Shown: positions 37,147-45,993, counted from the first letter of the stretch. The stretch: 64,000 nucleotides of DNA from JAJPHW01 sp963799065 (GCA_963799065.1 CAWCVJ010000001.1:1364001-1428000), one strand, 5' to 3'. Program-made: numbers and translations. Notes: generated by a model from the letters alone, not told the origin.

Positions 37147-37692
37147 ATGCGCGTTGCCGTTGCAATTCTCGCCGCATTCTTGATCCTAGCCGTTTTCCTG
37201 CACTACCGCTCGGAGCAACACGTCACTGGTTCTGTGCTCCATGAGTCGGCTAACGAGCACCGCGTCAGAGCCCGCGCAGGGCCAGATTACGCCTACCCGA
37301 ATCCTGCGCTTACGCCGGGGGCGATCGACCCCAATGTCACCCAAAGCAGCATCGAATCCACGATATGCGTCCCTGGCTATACGAAGACCGTCCGTCCTCC
37401 AGAGAAATTCACCCATGACCTCAAGCGACAACTAATCGCGGCCTATGGGCTGAAGGACAGCCTTTCGGATTACGAGTTGGATCACTTCATTCCGCTAGAG
37501 CTTGGCGGTTGCCCTGATTGCGTGTCCAACCTCTGGCCCGAGCCCTACGATGGCGACTTCGGTGCGAGGCGAAAAGACATCCTAGAGAATCGTTTGCATC
37601 GTGAAGTGTGCTCAGGCCAATTGTCCCTGGCCGAAGCGCAGTATGAAATCGCAAGTGACTGGGTGAGGGCTTTCGATCAGTCGGCTCCTTAG
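37147..37692 (+). CDS. HNH-nuclease-like protein with N-terminal membrane/signal segment
   Basis: 181 residues. One hydrophobic N-terminal segment (about 2-18, 'VAVAILAAFLILAVFLHY') is followed by an exported-type domain. The block 'YELDHFIPLELGGCPDCVSN' then 'LWPEPYDG' and 'ARRKDILENRLHREVC' matches the beta-beta-alpha HNH pattern (Asp-His, then Asn, then His) found in many small HNH proteins. The preceding 'TPGAIDPNVTQSSIESTICV' is shared with that subfamily as I recall it. If the N-terminus is an export signal, the nuclease acts outside the cytoplasm. It is last in the seven-gene set. Confidence 0.72.
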   Translation: MRVAVAILAAFLILAVFLHYRSEQHVTGSVLHESANEHRVRARAGPDYAYPNPALTPGAIDPNVTQSSIESTICVPGYTKTVRPPEKFTHDLKRQLIAAYGLKDSLSDYELDHFIPLELGGCPDCVSNLWPEPYDGDFGARRKDILENRLHREVCSGQLSLAEAQYEIASDWVRAFDQSAP

Positions 37693-37958
37693 CTGGGTTA
37701 GCGGCACTGCTGAAGCTGTGCCCTTGAATGTCCGGTGAAGCGCCCAGGGGTGGTGATGCTTTGTCTTTGGGGGATAAAGACTAGGAAGTTTTAATTTGGG
37801 GAGGGGAATTTGTCAATGGGGGTGTGGTTGTGCGGGCGGGAAGCGGATTCTCGCTTTGCTCGGAATGACAAGAGGGAGGGAGTCAAGTTGTACACGCGAG
37901 ATCCCTCACTCGGCTGGAGAGAACGCCGAGTTTCGGGATGACTGCCAAGGCCAAGGGC

Positions 37959-37978
37959 GGCGGACAGGAGTGTCCGCC
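37959..37978. repeat. REP-like palindrome (GCGGACA family)
   Basis: GGCGGACAGGAGTGTCCGCC followed by CCAC, a perfect 8-bp inverted repeat around GAGG-like spacers. Same family as 9674, 33330, 38236 and 38469. Confidence 0.8.
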
Positions 37979-38235
37979 CCACATGGGCTTTAGGCGTGCG
38001 CTGGGGGAGGAAATCCTTGGGCTGTTGTGGACGGGTCGCCCCCGGCGGCTAAAGCCGGATCATTTTTGATCGCTTTTCGTGGGGCTGAAGCCCCACGCTT
38101 CCACGGTTGTTTCGGCTGTCCGTGGTTGATTAGAAGCTTTTTGTGCTGGCTTTTTCGCTTCCTACTTTAGCCGCAAAGGACGCGGCTGAGATGGGGTACC
38201 CTGAGCGTTTTTTTTGCCGGCGTGGGTCAACGGCT

Positions 38236-38252
38236 GCGGACAGGAGTGTCCG
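38236..38252. repeat. REP-like palindrome (GCGGACA family)
   Basis: GCGGACAGGAGTGTCCGC followed by CCCAC, in the same orientation as 37959 and 38469. Confidence 0.8.
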
Positions 38253-38468
38253 CCCCACATGAAACTCGGCTGGAGGGGACGCCGCGTTTCGGGATGATGG
38301 TGACGGCGGCCTTGGGAGCGCGGGCGGGGTGGGGGTCCTTCGACTGCGCGGACGGATCGCTTCGCTCTCCGTCTGCTTCGCTCAGGATGACAGATCAACG
38401 TGGTGAAGAGAAAATGCATGGGTCCTTCGCTTCGCTCAGGATGACATCAAAGGCTTGGAGTCAACAGC

Positions 38469-38488
38469 GGCGGACAGGAGTGTCCGCC
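38469..38488. repeat. REP-like palindrome (GCGGACA family)
   Basis: GGCGGACAGGAGTGTCCGCC followed by CCAC, about 55 bp before the miaB start. Confidence 0.8.
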
Positions 38489-38542
38489 CCACACGATCTG
38501 GTCGGCGTTTCGGCATTGCGGGCTCCGCGCTATACTGCCTTT

Positions 38543-39868
38543 ATGTGTGCTGCGTCCGCTAAGACGTTTTATTTGGAAACTTTTGGTTGTCAGATGAATG
38601 CCCATGACTCGGAGAAGGTTGTGGGGACGCTGGTGGCTGAGGGGTATCGCCAGGTGGAGACGGTGGAAGAGGCGGGGCTGGTGCTGTACAACACTTGTTC
38701 GATTCGCGACAAGGCCGAGCAGAAGGTCTTCAACCGGCTGGCGGATTACAAGAAATATAAAAAGCAGGGCAAGCAGTTTGGCGTGCTGGGGTGCGTGGCG
38801 CAGCAGGAGGGGGAAAAGATTTTTGAGCGCGCGCCGTATGTGTCGCTGGTGTGCGGCTCGGCGTCGTATCGCAATCTGCCGCAGATGCTGGTGCAAATTG
38901 AGGCAGGGAATCAGCGGGTGACTGGGCTCGACGATCGCGAGACGGAGGCGTGCTTTGAGACGGAGTTCACGGCGCGGACGAATCCGCATCGCGGGTATAT
39001 CACGATCATTGAGGGGTGCGACAAGTTTTGCGCGTATTGCGTGGTGCCGTATACGCGAGGCAAAGAACGGAGCCGGACGTCGGAGTCGGTGCTGCGCGAG
39101 GCGCGGCAGATGGCGGATTTGGGATATACGGAGATTCAGCTGCTCGGGCAGAACGTGAACTCTTACTCCGATCCGACGGGAAAGAAGACGTTTGCGGAGT
39201 TGCTGGCGGCGGTTGGGGAAGTGGCGGGCATCCGGCGGGTGAGGTTTACTACGTCGCATCCGCGAGACTTTGGGCGGGATATTATCGAGGCGATCGATGC
39301 CGTGCCGACGCTGTGCAATCATGTGCATTTGCCGGTGCAGAGCGGGTCGACGCGGATTTTGGATGCGATGTCGCGGTTATACACGCGCGAACAGTACCTG
39401 GAGCGCATCTCATGGATGAAGGCGGCGCGGCGGGAGATCAGCATTACGAGCGACATTATTGTGGGGTTTCCGGGCGAGACGGAAGCGGATTTCGGGGAGA
39501 CTTTGTCGTTGCTGGACTTTGTCGGATTCGATGGGATCTTTGGATTTAAGTATTCGCCGCGGCCGAATACTCCGGCGATTTCGTTGGAGGATGCGATTCC
39601 GGAAGATGAGAAGGCGCGGCGGCTGGCGGTGTTGCAGGAGCGGCAGCGGGATATCCAGCGGGTGAGCTATCAGAGGCATTTAGGGGCAGAGTTAGAGGTA
39701 ATGGTTGAAGGTCGGAACGAAGCTCGGCAGCAGTGGATTGGGCGGATGTCGCAGAACAAGACGGTGAACTTTAGCGGGCCGGTGGATGTTGCGCTGGCGG
39801 CTGGGTCGTATGTGAATGTCAAGGTGACGACGGCGTTTCCAAATAGTTTGGTGGGCGAGCTGGTTTAG
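38543..39868 (+). CDS. miaB: tRNA-2-methylthio-N6-dimethylallyladenosine synthase
   Basis: 441 residues from ATG 38543 ('MCAASAKTFYLETFGCQMNA'); the longer open frame upstream crosses REP repeats and is rejected. It has an N-terminal UPF0004 domain with three cluster cysteines ('GCQMN', 'NTCSIR', 'LGCVAQ'), the radical-SAM motif 'EGCDKFCAYCVVPYTRG' (CxxxCxxC) and a C-terminal TRAM domain. It modifies A37 of tRNAs reading UNN codons. A bifunctional nuclease gene follows after 27 bp. Confidence 0.95.
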   Translation: MCAASAKTFYLETFGCQMNAHDSEKVVGTLVAEGYRQVETVEEAGLVLYNTCSIRDKAEQKVFNRLADYKKYKKQGKQFGVLGCVAQQEGEKIFERAPYVSLVCGSASYRNLPQMLVQIEAGNQRVTGLDDRETEACFETEFTARTNPHRGYITIIEGCDKFCAYCVVPYTRGKERSRTSESVLREARQMADLGYTEIQLLGQNVNSYSDPTGKKTFAELLAAVGEVAGIRRVRFTTSHPRDFGRDIIEAIDAVPTLCNHVHLPVQSGSTRILDAMSRLYTREQYLERISWMKAARREISITSDIIVGFPGETEADFGETLSLLDFVGFDGIFGFKYSPRPNTPAISLEDAIPEDEKARRLAVLQERQRDIQRVSYQRHLGAELEVMVEGRNEARQQWIGRMSQNKTVNFSGPVDVALAAGSYVNVKVTTAFPNSLVGELV

Positions 39869-39895
39869 GTTGAGGTCTGGGTTCAGGGGGCAGCG

Positions 39896-40381
39896 ATGGA
39901 AGTTGAGATGAAGATTCGCGGGTTGCTGGTGGACCCGGTTACGTCCATGCCGATTGTGATCCTGAAGGACGCGGCGAGCGATGCCGTGCTGCCGATCTGG
40001 GTGGGCGTTTATGAGGCGAACGCGATCGCGCTGGAGATTGAGAAAGTGGCGACGCCGCGGCCGATGACGCATGACTTGATCCGAAATGTGCTGATCGGGC
40101 TGAATACTGAAGTGCGGCGCGTGGTGGTGACTGAACTGCGCGACGACACGTTTTACGCTGTGATTTGGGTCGAGCGCGAGGGGCGGATTGTGAGCATCGA
40201 TTCGCGTCCGTCGGATGCGCTGGCGCTGGCGCTGCGGGTGGATTGTCCGATATTTGTGGATGATGAAGTTTTGAAGAATGCCAAGAAGGGCGTGGATTCG
40301 GCTGATCGGGTGACGAGTGAGGAGCTGCGCAAGTGGCTGGAGGGCTTAGGGGATGATGACTTGGGGCGGTATAAGATGTAG
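39896..40381 (+). CDS. Bifunctional nuclease family protein (DUF151)
   Basis: 161 residues (160 or fewer if the second ATG is used). 'MKIRGLLVDPVTSMPIVILKD', 'LPIWVGVYEANAIALEIEKV' and 'SRPSDALALALRVDCPIFV' are the conserved blocks of the DUF151/BFN family, which includes plant nucleases and bacterial proteins of uncertain role. It lies 27 bp downstream of miaB, probably in one transcript. Confidence 0.9.
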   Translation: MEVEMKIRGLLVDPVTSMPIVILKDAASDAVLPIWVGVYEANAIALEIEKVATPRPMTHDLIRNVLIGLNTEVRRVVVTELRDDTFYAVIWVEREGRIVSIDSRPSDALALALRVDCPIFVDDEVLKNAKKGVDSADRVTSEELRKWLEGLGDDDLGRYKM

Positions 40382-40427
40382 GGTGCCTGCGACCGAGCTT
40401 TCAGTACCGAGCGGGCGTGAGTTTGGC

Positions 40428-41123
40428 TTACGTGATCAGCTTCGCCAGCCAGAAGGCTGCGGCGGCGGCTAAACCGCCGATTAGCATGGTTTGTCCTGCG
40501 CTGCGCAGCGGGCTGGTTCCAGTGTAGCGTCCTTTCATGTAGCCGAAGATTCCCAGTGCGGCCAGGGTGACAGCGGCGGAGACGATTAGCGCCTGGGACG
40601 CGGTCGAGATGAAGACATAGGGCGAGAGGGGAATGGAGCCCCCCACGATGTAGGCTACGGCGATGGTGACGGCGCTGTTGCGGGCGCGGGATGGTTCAGG
40701 CGGCTCCAGACCCAGCTCGTAACGCATCATGAATTCGACCCAGGCGTCGGGATTGTGGCTGAGGGTTTCGACAATGGGGGCGCTTTGTTGCGCGGTGATA
40801 CCGTAGGCTTCGAAGGCGCGGCTGCACTCAGCTTTCTCTTCATCGGGGATTTCGCGGATTTCGCGATACTCGCGTTCGCGCTCCTGCGCATAATGCTCGG
40901 CGTCGCCGTGAGCGGCAAGGTAGCCACCCAGTCCCATGGCGATGGAACCGGCGGCGATTTCCGCGAGGCCTCCGACGATGATGAGGCGGGTGTTTTGCAC
41001 GGCACCCGAGAGGCCGGCGGCGAGGGCAAAGGGAACGGTGAGCCCGTCGGACATGCCAATGACGACGTCGCGAACAAAGTCGCCTGCAGTGAAATGAGAT
41101 TCGCTATGTGCGGATCCGGCCAA
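40428..41123 (-). CDS. VIT1/CCC1-family iron/manganese transporter
   Basis: 231 residues. 'DFVRDVVIGMSDGLTVPFAL' and 'GGLAEIAAGSIAMGLGGYLA' form the first two helices of VIT/CCC1 transporters, with the conserved Asp and Glu; a cytoplasmic helical stretch (about 75-140) and three further helices follow. The family exports or stores Fe2+/Mn2+. It starts 3 nt after the NUDIX stop, so the two are coupled. Confidence 0.9.
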   Translation of the reverse strand: MAGSAHSESHFTAGDFVRDVVIGMSDGLTVPFALAAGLSGAVQNTRLIIVGGLAEIAAGSIAMGLGGYLAAHGDAEHYAQEREREYREIREIPDEEKAECSRAFEAYGITAQQSAPIVETLSHNPDAWVEFMMRYELGLEPPEPSRARNSAVTIAVAYIVGGSIPLSPYVFISTASQALIVSAAVTLAALGIFGYMKGRYTGTSPLRSAGQTMLIGGLAAAAAFWLAKLIT

Positions 41124-41126
41124 AGT

Positions 41127-41621
41127 TTACACCTCAGAATGAGATTGCAAGTATTCGATCGCTTTTAGCGCCATGTTTTTTTCACCCCGATACGCGAGAC
41201 GTCGCGGAGCCTCGTCGAGGGGAATCCAGAGAGCTTGCTTGACCTCGACGCGCATTTCCGGGGCGATGTCGCCGATGCGGCCCGACTCGTACCGGAACAA
41301 ATAAAAGCTTACAACCTTGAACACTCTTTGTTTGTCGCCCCAGGTGCGCACGTACACGTATTTGGAGACGCCTAATTTTGCGATCGGAGAGGCGACCAAG
41401 CCCGACTCCTCGCGGACTTCGCGCAATGCGGCCTGCTCCGGGGTTTCGCCGGGATCGACCAATCCCTTGGGTAAAGCGAGTAACACTTTATGTGATTTAT
41501 TTTGCGTCCTGGTCGACGGGTTGAGCGATTTTTCATTGATTTGAGGTTCGATTACGGCGACCTCCCAGCCGATGACCGCCTTACGAACAACCACGCCCCC
41601 GGCTGATATTTCCCGCGCCAT
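41127..41621 (-). CDS. NUDIX hydrolase
   Basis: 164 residues. The Nudix box 'GLVDPGETPEQAALREVREESG' is complete (G-x5-E-x7-REVxEExG) at about residues 53-74. The N-terminus 'EISAGGVVVRKAVIGWEVAV' is the usual first strand. Substrate unknown; it resembles DIPP/Ap4A-type enzymes. It is first in a two-gene unit with the VIT transporter. Confidence 0.9.
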   Translation of the reverse strand: MAREISAGGVVVRKAVIGWEVAVIEPQINEKSLNPSTRTQNKSHKVLLALPKGLVDPGETPEQAALREVREESGLVASPIAKLGVSKYVYVRTWGDKQRVFKVVSFYLFRYESGRIGDIAPEMRVEVKQALWIPLDEAPRRLAYRGEKNMALKAIEYLQSHSEV

Positions 41622-41782
41622 ACTGCTTCAAACTAGCAGGAATACGGTGGTTAGTCACTCTTGCGGTGGATCGCGCAGGACGGTAACCGACAAGAGTAAT
41701 CGCGAAACTTAGGTTCCGGCGACGACTTGGCAGAAGCGTTGCATCCAAGGTTCAGGGGAGTCCGTCGAAACCAGACGCTGAG

Positions 41783-42697
41783 GTGCCAGTGAAGCGTTTA
41801 CGCAAAATCATTAAGTCGGTGCGAGCCTTTGGGCGGGAGCTTTCGGGCCAGCCTGTGATTGCCGGGGATGTTCCCGCGATCGGCTTGGCGCTGGGCGGAG
41901 GTTTCGCACGGGGCATGGCGCACATCGGGGTCTTGAACGTTCTGGAGCAGGAGGGTATCCCCGTTCGTTACGTCGCGGGCACGAGCGTGGGAGCGTTGAT
42001 CGGCGCCGCTTATTGCAGCGGGCTTTCACCGTCGGAACTCGAGGAATTCGCGGCACGGGCGCGCTTCAAACACTTTGCACAGTGGACGCTCTCGCGTCTG
42101 GGTTTTGTCAGCAACCGGCGCATGATCGGATTTCTTAGCGGCATACTCAAGGTCAAGACTTTCGAGCAGCTGAAAATTCCGTTGGGGATTACGGCTACGG
42201 ATTTTTCCAGCGGCGAGGGGGTGGTATTTCGCTCCGGGTCTTTGCTCGATCCCGTGCGAGCGAGTTGCGCCTATCCCGGAATGTTTCTGCCGGTGGAGAT
42301 TGCAGGCCGCTTATTCGTGGACGGAATGTTGGCCCATCCTGTGCCGACGGTTCCGGTAAAGCAGATGGGCGCGGAGCGCGTCATCGCGGTTCATCTGAAG
42401 GGTAACTGGACCAGCGGGACGGCGGGACCGCGTCATGTGTTCGATGTGATTGGGCAATGCTTCGCGATTGCGCAGGAGATGAATTGCGGAGTCTGGAAGC
42501 CGGCCGCCGACCTGGTCATTGAACCTGACGTGAGTGGTTATAAATATGACGACTTTCAACACAGCGCGAATTTAGTAAAGGCCGGAGAGATTGCGGCGCG
42601 CTCGGCGCTGCCCCGGATCCGAAGCTGGTTGAAGCCGCAAGAACGGTCGGGCGAAGCTTTGGTTCGGGGCAATCCCGAGGTCGCGCCGGCGAAGTAG
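41783..42697 (+). CDS. Patatin-like phospholipase (RssA type)
   Basis: 304 residues from GTG 41783. 'GLALGGGFARGMAHIGVL' is the oxyanion Gly loop, 'GTSVGAL' the catalytic serine motif (GxSxG) and 'FVDGML' the Asp-Gly of the dyad. Probably a cytoplasmic or inner-membrane-associated lipid hydrolase. It is convergent with the ABC permease gene (8-bp gap). Confidence 0.9.
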   Translation: MPVKRLRKIIKSVRAFGRELSGQPVIAGDVPAIGLALGGGFARGMAHIGVLNVLEQEGIPVRYVAGTSVGALIGAAYCSGLSPSELEEFAARARFKHFAQWTLSRLGFVSNRRMIGFLSGILKVKTFEQLKIPLGITATDFSSGEGVVFRSGSLLDPVRASCAYPGMFLPVEIAGRLFVDGMLAHPVPTVPVKQMGAERVIAVHLKGNWTSGTAGPRHVFDVIGQCFAIAQEMNCGVWKPAADLVIEPDVSGYKYDDFQHSANLVKAGEIAARSALPRIRSWLKPQERSGEALVRGNPEVAPAK

Positions 42698-42705
42698 GAA
42701 TGCGG

Positions 42706-44337
42706 CTATCCCTTCGCTAGTTCGAAGAGCAAGACATCCCGCCTTTTGTTGGCTAGCGCGTCGGCGACTCTCAGTGCGATCGCGTATCCCATGAGCGAAG
42801 CCAGAATGAGCGGAAGGAATATGGTTGCGGTCAGCCAGGGGCGGTGCAGTTGCTGGGACAGGAAGAATATTCCCACAAGAACCGCGAAAACGAAAAGTTG
42901 GACACCAAAGCTGGCGAGGACGGTGGTGGGAGCCGCGCGCTGACGGCCAAAGATGGCATAGTCCACGCGTTTGGGGAAATAGAGCGAGAGCAGGTTTCCG
43001 GCAGCGAGGTTGACGGGGAGCGCGAACAAGGTAGCGGCGAGTGTCAGGGCAATGGCCGCCGCAGTGGGAGGTCGATTCATTGCGCTCAGGGCGGCGGCGC
43101 CGAGGAAGAGTTCGAGGAGAAGGATCAGCGAGTGGGCGAGGTTTTTTCCCGCGATCACCTGCCAGAATCGGATGGGCGCAGTATAAAAAACCTGAACCCC
43201 GCTGCCGTCGTTTCCGAAGTTGTTGTAGATGAGATTGGTAAGCAGAAGCAGAGAGTAGCTGCCGATCAGGGGTAAAGCGATTTCGCTTCGTTGCGCGAGG
43301 AAAGAGTTTCCCGCCGCGTTGCGCACCACGAGCAACATGAATGCCGGAACGATCAGAGTGAAGAGCATCGGGCCGCTGCGCAATAAATAGCGAATTTCTT
43401 TTTCCAGCACCGCAGAGATGGGTCCGTTGGAGCCGAGGCGTGGGCGGAATGATTTCTCAAACTTTCCGCGTCGTTGTGCCGTTTCGACCGTGCTGAGATT
43501 TTCGCCCCGGTACTGTTTGCGAAGGCGCAAGTCCAGCAAAATAAGAACCAATAGAGTGAACGCACCCAGCAGGCTGAAGTATCCAAGGCTGGGCAAGAAG
43601 TTGCCTTTGCCGGCTTGGGCAACGGTTTCCGCCGCAAGTCCCGGAGGCAACACTCGCTGCACGGGCGAGATTTCCTGAACGGTCCGAAAAGCTTGTACGC
43701 GTACACCGCCGCCATAGTGGCGAATTACGGGTGTGATGAGCTGCAAGCTCAGAATTCCAAGGAAGAAGATTATGCCCATGAATTCGCGAGTACGGCGTTG
43801 CGCGAGCCAGCGTTCGAGCCAGGAGAATAGCATTCGTGAGCAGACGACGTTGAAGAGGGCAAATAGGGCGAGTGCGATGGCGGCTATGGGAGACGATCGC
43901 GGGCTGGCGAGCGTGATGCCAGTCCAAACGCCAATGGTCCAGCAAATTCCGAGCGCGGTTGCCGGATCGAGTGCGCCGAAGGCCAACCGAATCAAGAAGT
44001 ACGAGGGATAGTTGAGCGGAAAGCGGGCGAGGTTGGAGGAGTCCAGGTTCTCAGTGAAGGCCGAGGCCATCAGCGGAAACGCTTGCCAGAAAAGAAAGAC
44101 AGGCCACAGCAGGAAGGTCAGCAGCGAAGCTTGTCCATGCGAAATGAAAAACCAGGCAGCGCCGCCCAGTCCTACGCCACCGCCGAGGGCGCCCAGAGCA
44201 AACACAAGTCCGACGATCGCGCGGGAGATGAGTTCGACTTGCCCACGGAGGGACCCCAGAGAGTGAACGAAGATCAGCCAGCGCACGCGCGCGATGGCGG
44301 ATAATTGCGAAAGTGAAAAGTGAGGAGGGTCGGCCAT
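42706..44337 (-). CDS. ABC transporter permease (multi-TM exporter subunit)
   Basis: 543 residues with about ten to twelve hydrophobic segments spread over the whole length ('LVFALGALGGGVGLGGAAWF', 'TAVFALPVNLAAGNLL'-like). No periplasmic domain is seen. It begins 10 nt after the ATPase gene and is its membrane partner. The substrate is unknown; the general type is ABC-2-like exporter. Confidence 0.85.
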   Translation of the reverse strand: MADPPHFSLSQLSAIARVRWLIFVHSLGSLRGQVELISRAIVGLVFALGALGGGVGLGGAAWFFISHGQASLLTFLLWPVFLFWQAFPLMASAFTENLDSSNLARFPLNYPSYFLIRLAFGALDPATALGICWTIGVWTGITLASPRSSPIAAIALALFALFNVVCSRMLFSWLERWLAQRRTREFMGIIFFLGILSLQLITPVIRHYGGGVRVQAFRTVQEISPVQRVLPPGLAAETVAQAGKGNFLPSLGYFSLLGAFTLLVLILLDLRLRKQYRGENLSTVETAQRRGKFEKSFRPRLGSNGPISAVLEKEIRYLLRSGPMLFTLIVPAFMLLVVRNAAGNSFLAQRSEIALPLIGSYSLLLLTNLIYNNFGNDGSGVQVFYTAPIRFWQVIAGKNLAHSLILLLELFLGAAALSAMNRPPTAAAIALTLAATLFALPVNLAAGNLLSLYFPKRVDYAIFGRQRAAPTTVLASFGVQLFVFAVLVGIFFLSQQLHRPWLTATIFLPLILASLMGYAIALRVADALANKRRDVLLFELAKG

Positions 44338-44347
44338 TTGAGAAAGG

Positions 44348-45139
44348 TTATTCCAGCCAAGACAATTCGTTGCCAGTCCTGCCTTCGCCGACGGTACGCA
44401 GAAAAATTTGTTCGAGCGTCAGGACTTCTTGCGATTCGGCCTCGCCCCATGCGGCTTGGACACCGGCGCGCAACTCTTCGAGCGATCCCTGTGCCACCAG
44501 TTTTCCGTGATTGATGATCGCCAGATGCGTGCATAAGCGCTCGACGATCTCGAGCACGTGAGAAGTCAGGAAAATTGTGGCGCCATGCGAGGCCATGCGT
44601 TGCAGCATCGCTTTCAGAGTATTCGCGGCGATGGCATCGACGCCTTCAAAAGGCTCATCGAGAAATAAAATGGTGGGCCCATGAATGACGGCGGCGGCAA
44701 GTGCAAGTTTTTTCTGCATACCGTGAGAGTAGTCGGCCACCAGCTTCTTGCGCTCGTGGGCAAGCTGCATGAAGGCGAGGAGTTCGTCCGAGCGCTGGGC
44801 TGCGACTTGGCGGGATAAGCCATACATTTGTCCGACGAAGTTTAGATACTCCGAGCCGGTGAGACGGAGGAAGAGTCCCATCCCTTCCGGTACGACACCT
44901 ATTTTGCGTTTCACTTCCACAGGAGTCTTCTGCATATCCATACCGAGGATTTGGATTGACCCGGACGTGGGGGAAAGCAGTCCAGTGAGCATTTTGATGG
45001 TGGTGGATTTGCCCGCGCCATTGGGTCCGAGGAAGCCGAAAAACTGGCCGGGAGAAACGCGCAGGCTGACGTCTTCCACGGCGGTCAGGTCGCCGAAGCG
45101 GCGGGTAAGGCCGGTAGTGAGAATGGATGGGTCGTCCAT
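44348..45139 (-). CDS. ABC transporter ATP-binding protein
   Basis: 263 residues, with Walker A 'GPNGAGKST', signature 'YSHGMQKKLALAAA' (SHGMQ rather than the canonical LSGGQ, common in ABC-2 exporters), Walker B 'ILFLDEPFEGVD' and H-loop 'TSHVLE'. It drives the permease encoded 10 nt downstream. It is divergent from kdsB, with an 81-bp gap. Confidence 0.92.
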   Translation of the reverse strand: MDDPSILTTGLTRRFGDLTAVEDVSLRVSPGQFFGFLGPNGAGKSTTIKMLTGLLSPTSGSIQILGMDMQKTPVEVKRKIGVVPEGMGLFLRLTGSEYLNFVGQMYGLSRQVAAQRSDELLAFMQLAHERKKLVADYSHGMQKKLALAAAVIHGPTILFLDEPFEGVDAIAANTLKAMLQRMASHGATIFLTSHVLEIVERLCTHLAIINHGKLVAQGSLEELRAGVQAAWGEAESQEVLTLEQIFLRTVGEGRTGNELSWLE

Positions 45140-45220
45140 GAATTTTCTACCCTAGCATACGAGCTTGGGCAGACGTGCCAGAGTCGAGGCGAGTTGCGAT
45201 AAATTGGGTGAGGAGGGCGA

Positions 45221-45949
45221 ATGAAAGTTATCGCGGTAATTCCGGCGCGGATCGGGTCGACGAGGTTGCCTCGAAAAATGCTACGCGAAATTGGCGGCCT
45301 GCCTCTGGTGGGAAGGGTGTATGAAGCGGTGCGCTCATCGCCGCTTCTGGCCGATGTCATCGTAGCGACCGACTCGGACGAGATTATGGACGTGTGCCGT
45401 GCGAAGGGATGGAAAGCTCAAATGACATCCTCAGGACATCGCAGCGGAACCGAACGAGTGCACGAAATCTCTACGACTATGCCTGCCGACTTGTACCTGA
45501 ATATTCAAGGGGATGAGCCGTTGACGCGGCCCGAGCATATTCAGGACTTGATCGCGGTCATGGGCAGCGCCGAGGTGCAAGTGGGTACACTGAAGACGGT
45601 GGCGGTCACGGAAGATGTCGGCAATCCCGGCGCGGTCAAAGTAGTTTGCGATCATGCCGGCCGGGCGCTTTATTTTTCTCGGGCTACGATTCCCCATGAT
45701 CGAGACAGCACGAATCCGAAATATTTTAAGCATTTGGGGTATTACGCGTATCGCAAACCGGCATTGGAGCGGTTTGTCGCGCTGCCGGAATCGTCTTTAG
45801 AGCGGGCGGAGAGACTGGAGCAGTTGCGATTTCTGGAAAACGGTGTTTCGATTTTCGTGGGCGAGACGGCGTTCGATACGGTCGGCGTGGACACGGAAGA
45901 GGATTTGTTGCGGGTGATGAGGATGCTTCAGGAGCCGGCTGAAGCCTGA
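45221..45949 (+). CDS. kdsB: 3-deoxy-manno-octulosonate cytidylyltransferase (CMP-KDO synthetase)
   Basis: 242 residues. 'VIPARIGSTRLPRKMLREIG' is the nucleotide-binding start, followed by 'SGTERVHEI' and 'NIQGDEPL' with the catalytic Asp, and 'GYYAYRKPALERF'. It activates KDO for lipopolysaccharide core synthesis, which indicates a Gram-negative outer membrane. A REP-like element follows downstream (about 45967-45993). Confidence 0.95.
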   Translation: MKVIAVIPARIGSTRLPRKMLREIGGLPLVGRVYEAVRSSPLLADVIVATDSDEIMDVCRAKGWKAQMTSSGHRSGTERVHEISTTMPADLYLNIQGDEPLTRPEHIQDLIAVMGSAEVQVGTLKTVAVTEDVGNPGAVKVVCDHAGRALYFSRATIPHDRDSTNPKYFKHLGYYAYRKPALERFVALPESSLERAERLEQLRFLENGVSIFVGETAFDTVGVDTEEDLLRVMRMLQEPAEA

Positions 45950-45966
45950 TTATCCTGCGAGCCGAT

Positions 45967-45993
45967 TCGCCCGGGTGAAGCCGGGCGCTTCCA
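45967..45993. repeat. Dispersed repeat of the 'CCGGGTGAAGCCGGGCGCTTCCACG' type
   Basis: The core GCCCGGGTGAAGCCGGGC is an imperfect palindrome followed by GCTTCCACG, the same layout as 38080-38103 (GGGGCTGAAGCCCC then ACGCTTCCACGG) and 11631-11655. Confidence 0.6.

Larger units (their letters stand above)
37693..38542. other. Repeat-rich intergenic region
   Basis: About 850 bp without a gene. It holds GCGGACA-type palindromes at 37959-37978, 38236-38252 and 38469-38488, a 'GGGGCTGAAGCCCCACGCTT' element at 38080-38099, and several 'CTTCGCTCAGGATGACA' type copies (37854-37870, 38375-38391, 38428-38445). These are dispersed acidobacterial repeats. Long frames through it are artefacts. Confidence 0.7.

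Noticed and set aside
36551..37177. 208-codon minus-strand frame in the ExbB-like operon
   Set aside because: It is opposite to seven overlapping plus-strand genes and its composition (Arg/Ser/Thr) looks like shadow translation; kept only as a caveat for the small genes there.
37693..38542. CRISPR array in the repeat-rich region before miaB
   Set aside because: The repeats are palindromic and irregularly spaced with no uniform spacers; no cas genes are present.
38447..39328. 293-codon minus-strand frame across miaB
   Set aside because: miaB on the plus strand has all cluster cysteines; the antisense frame is Arg/His-rich shadow translation.
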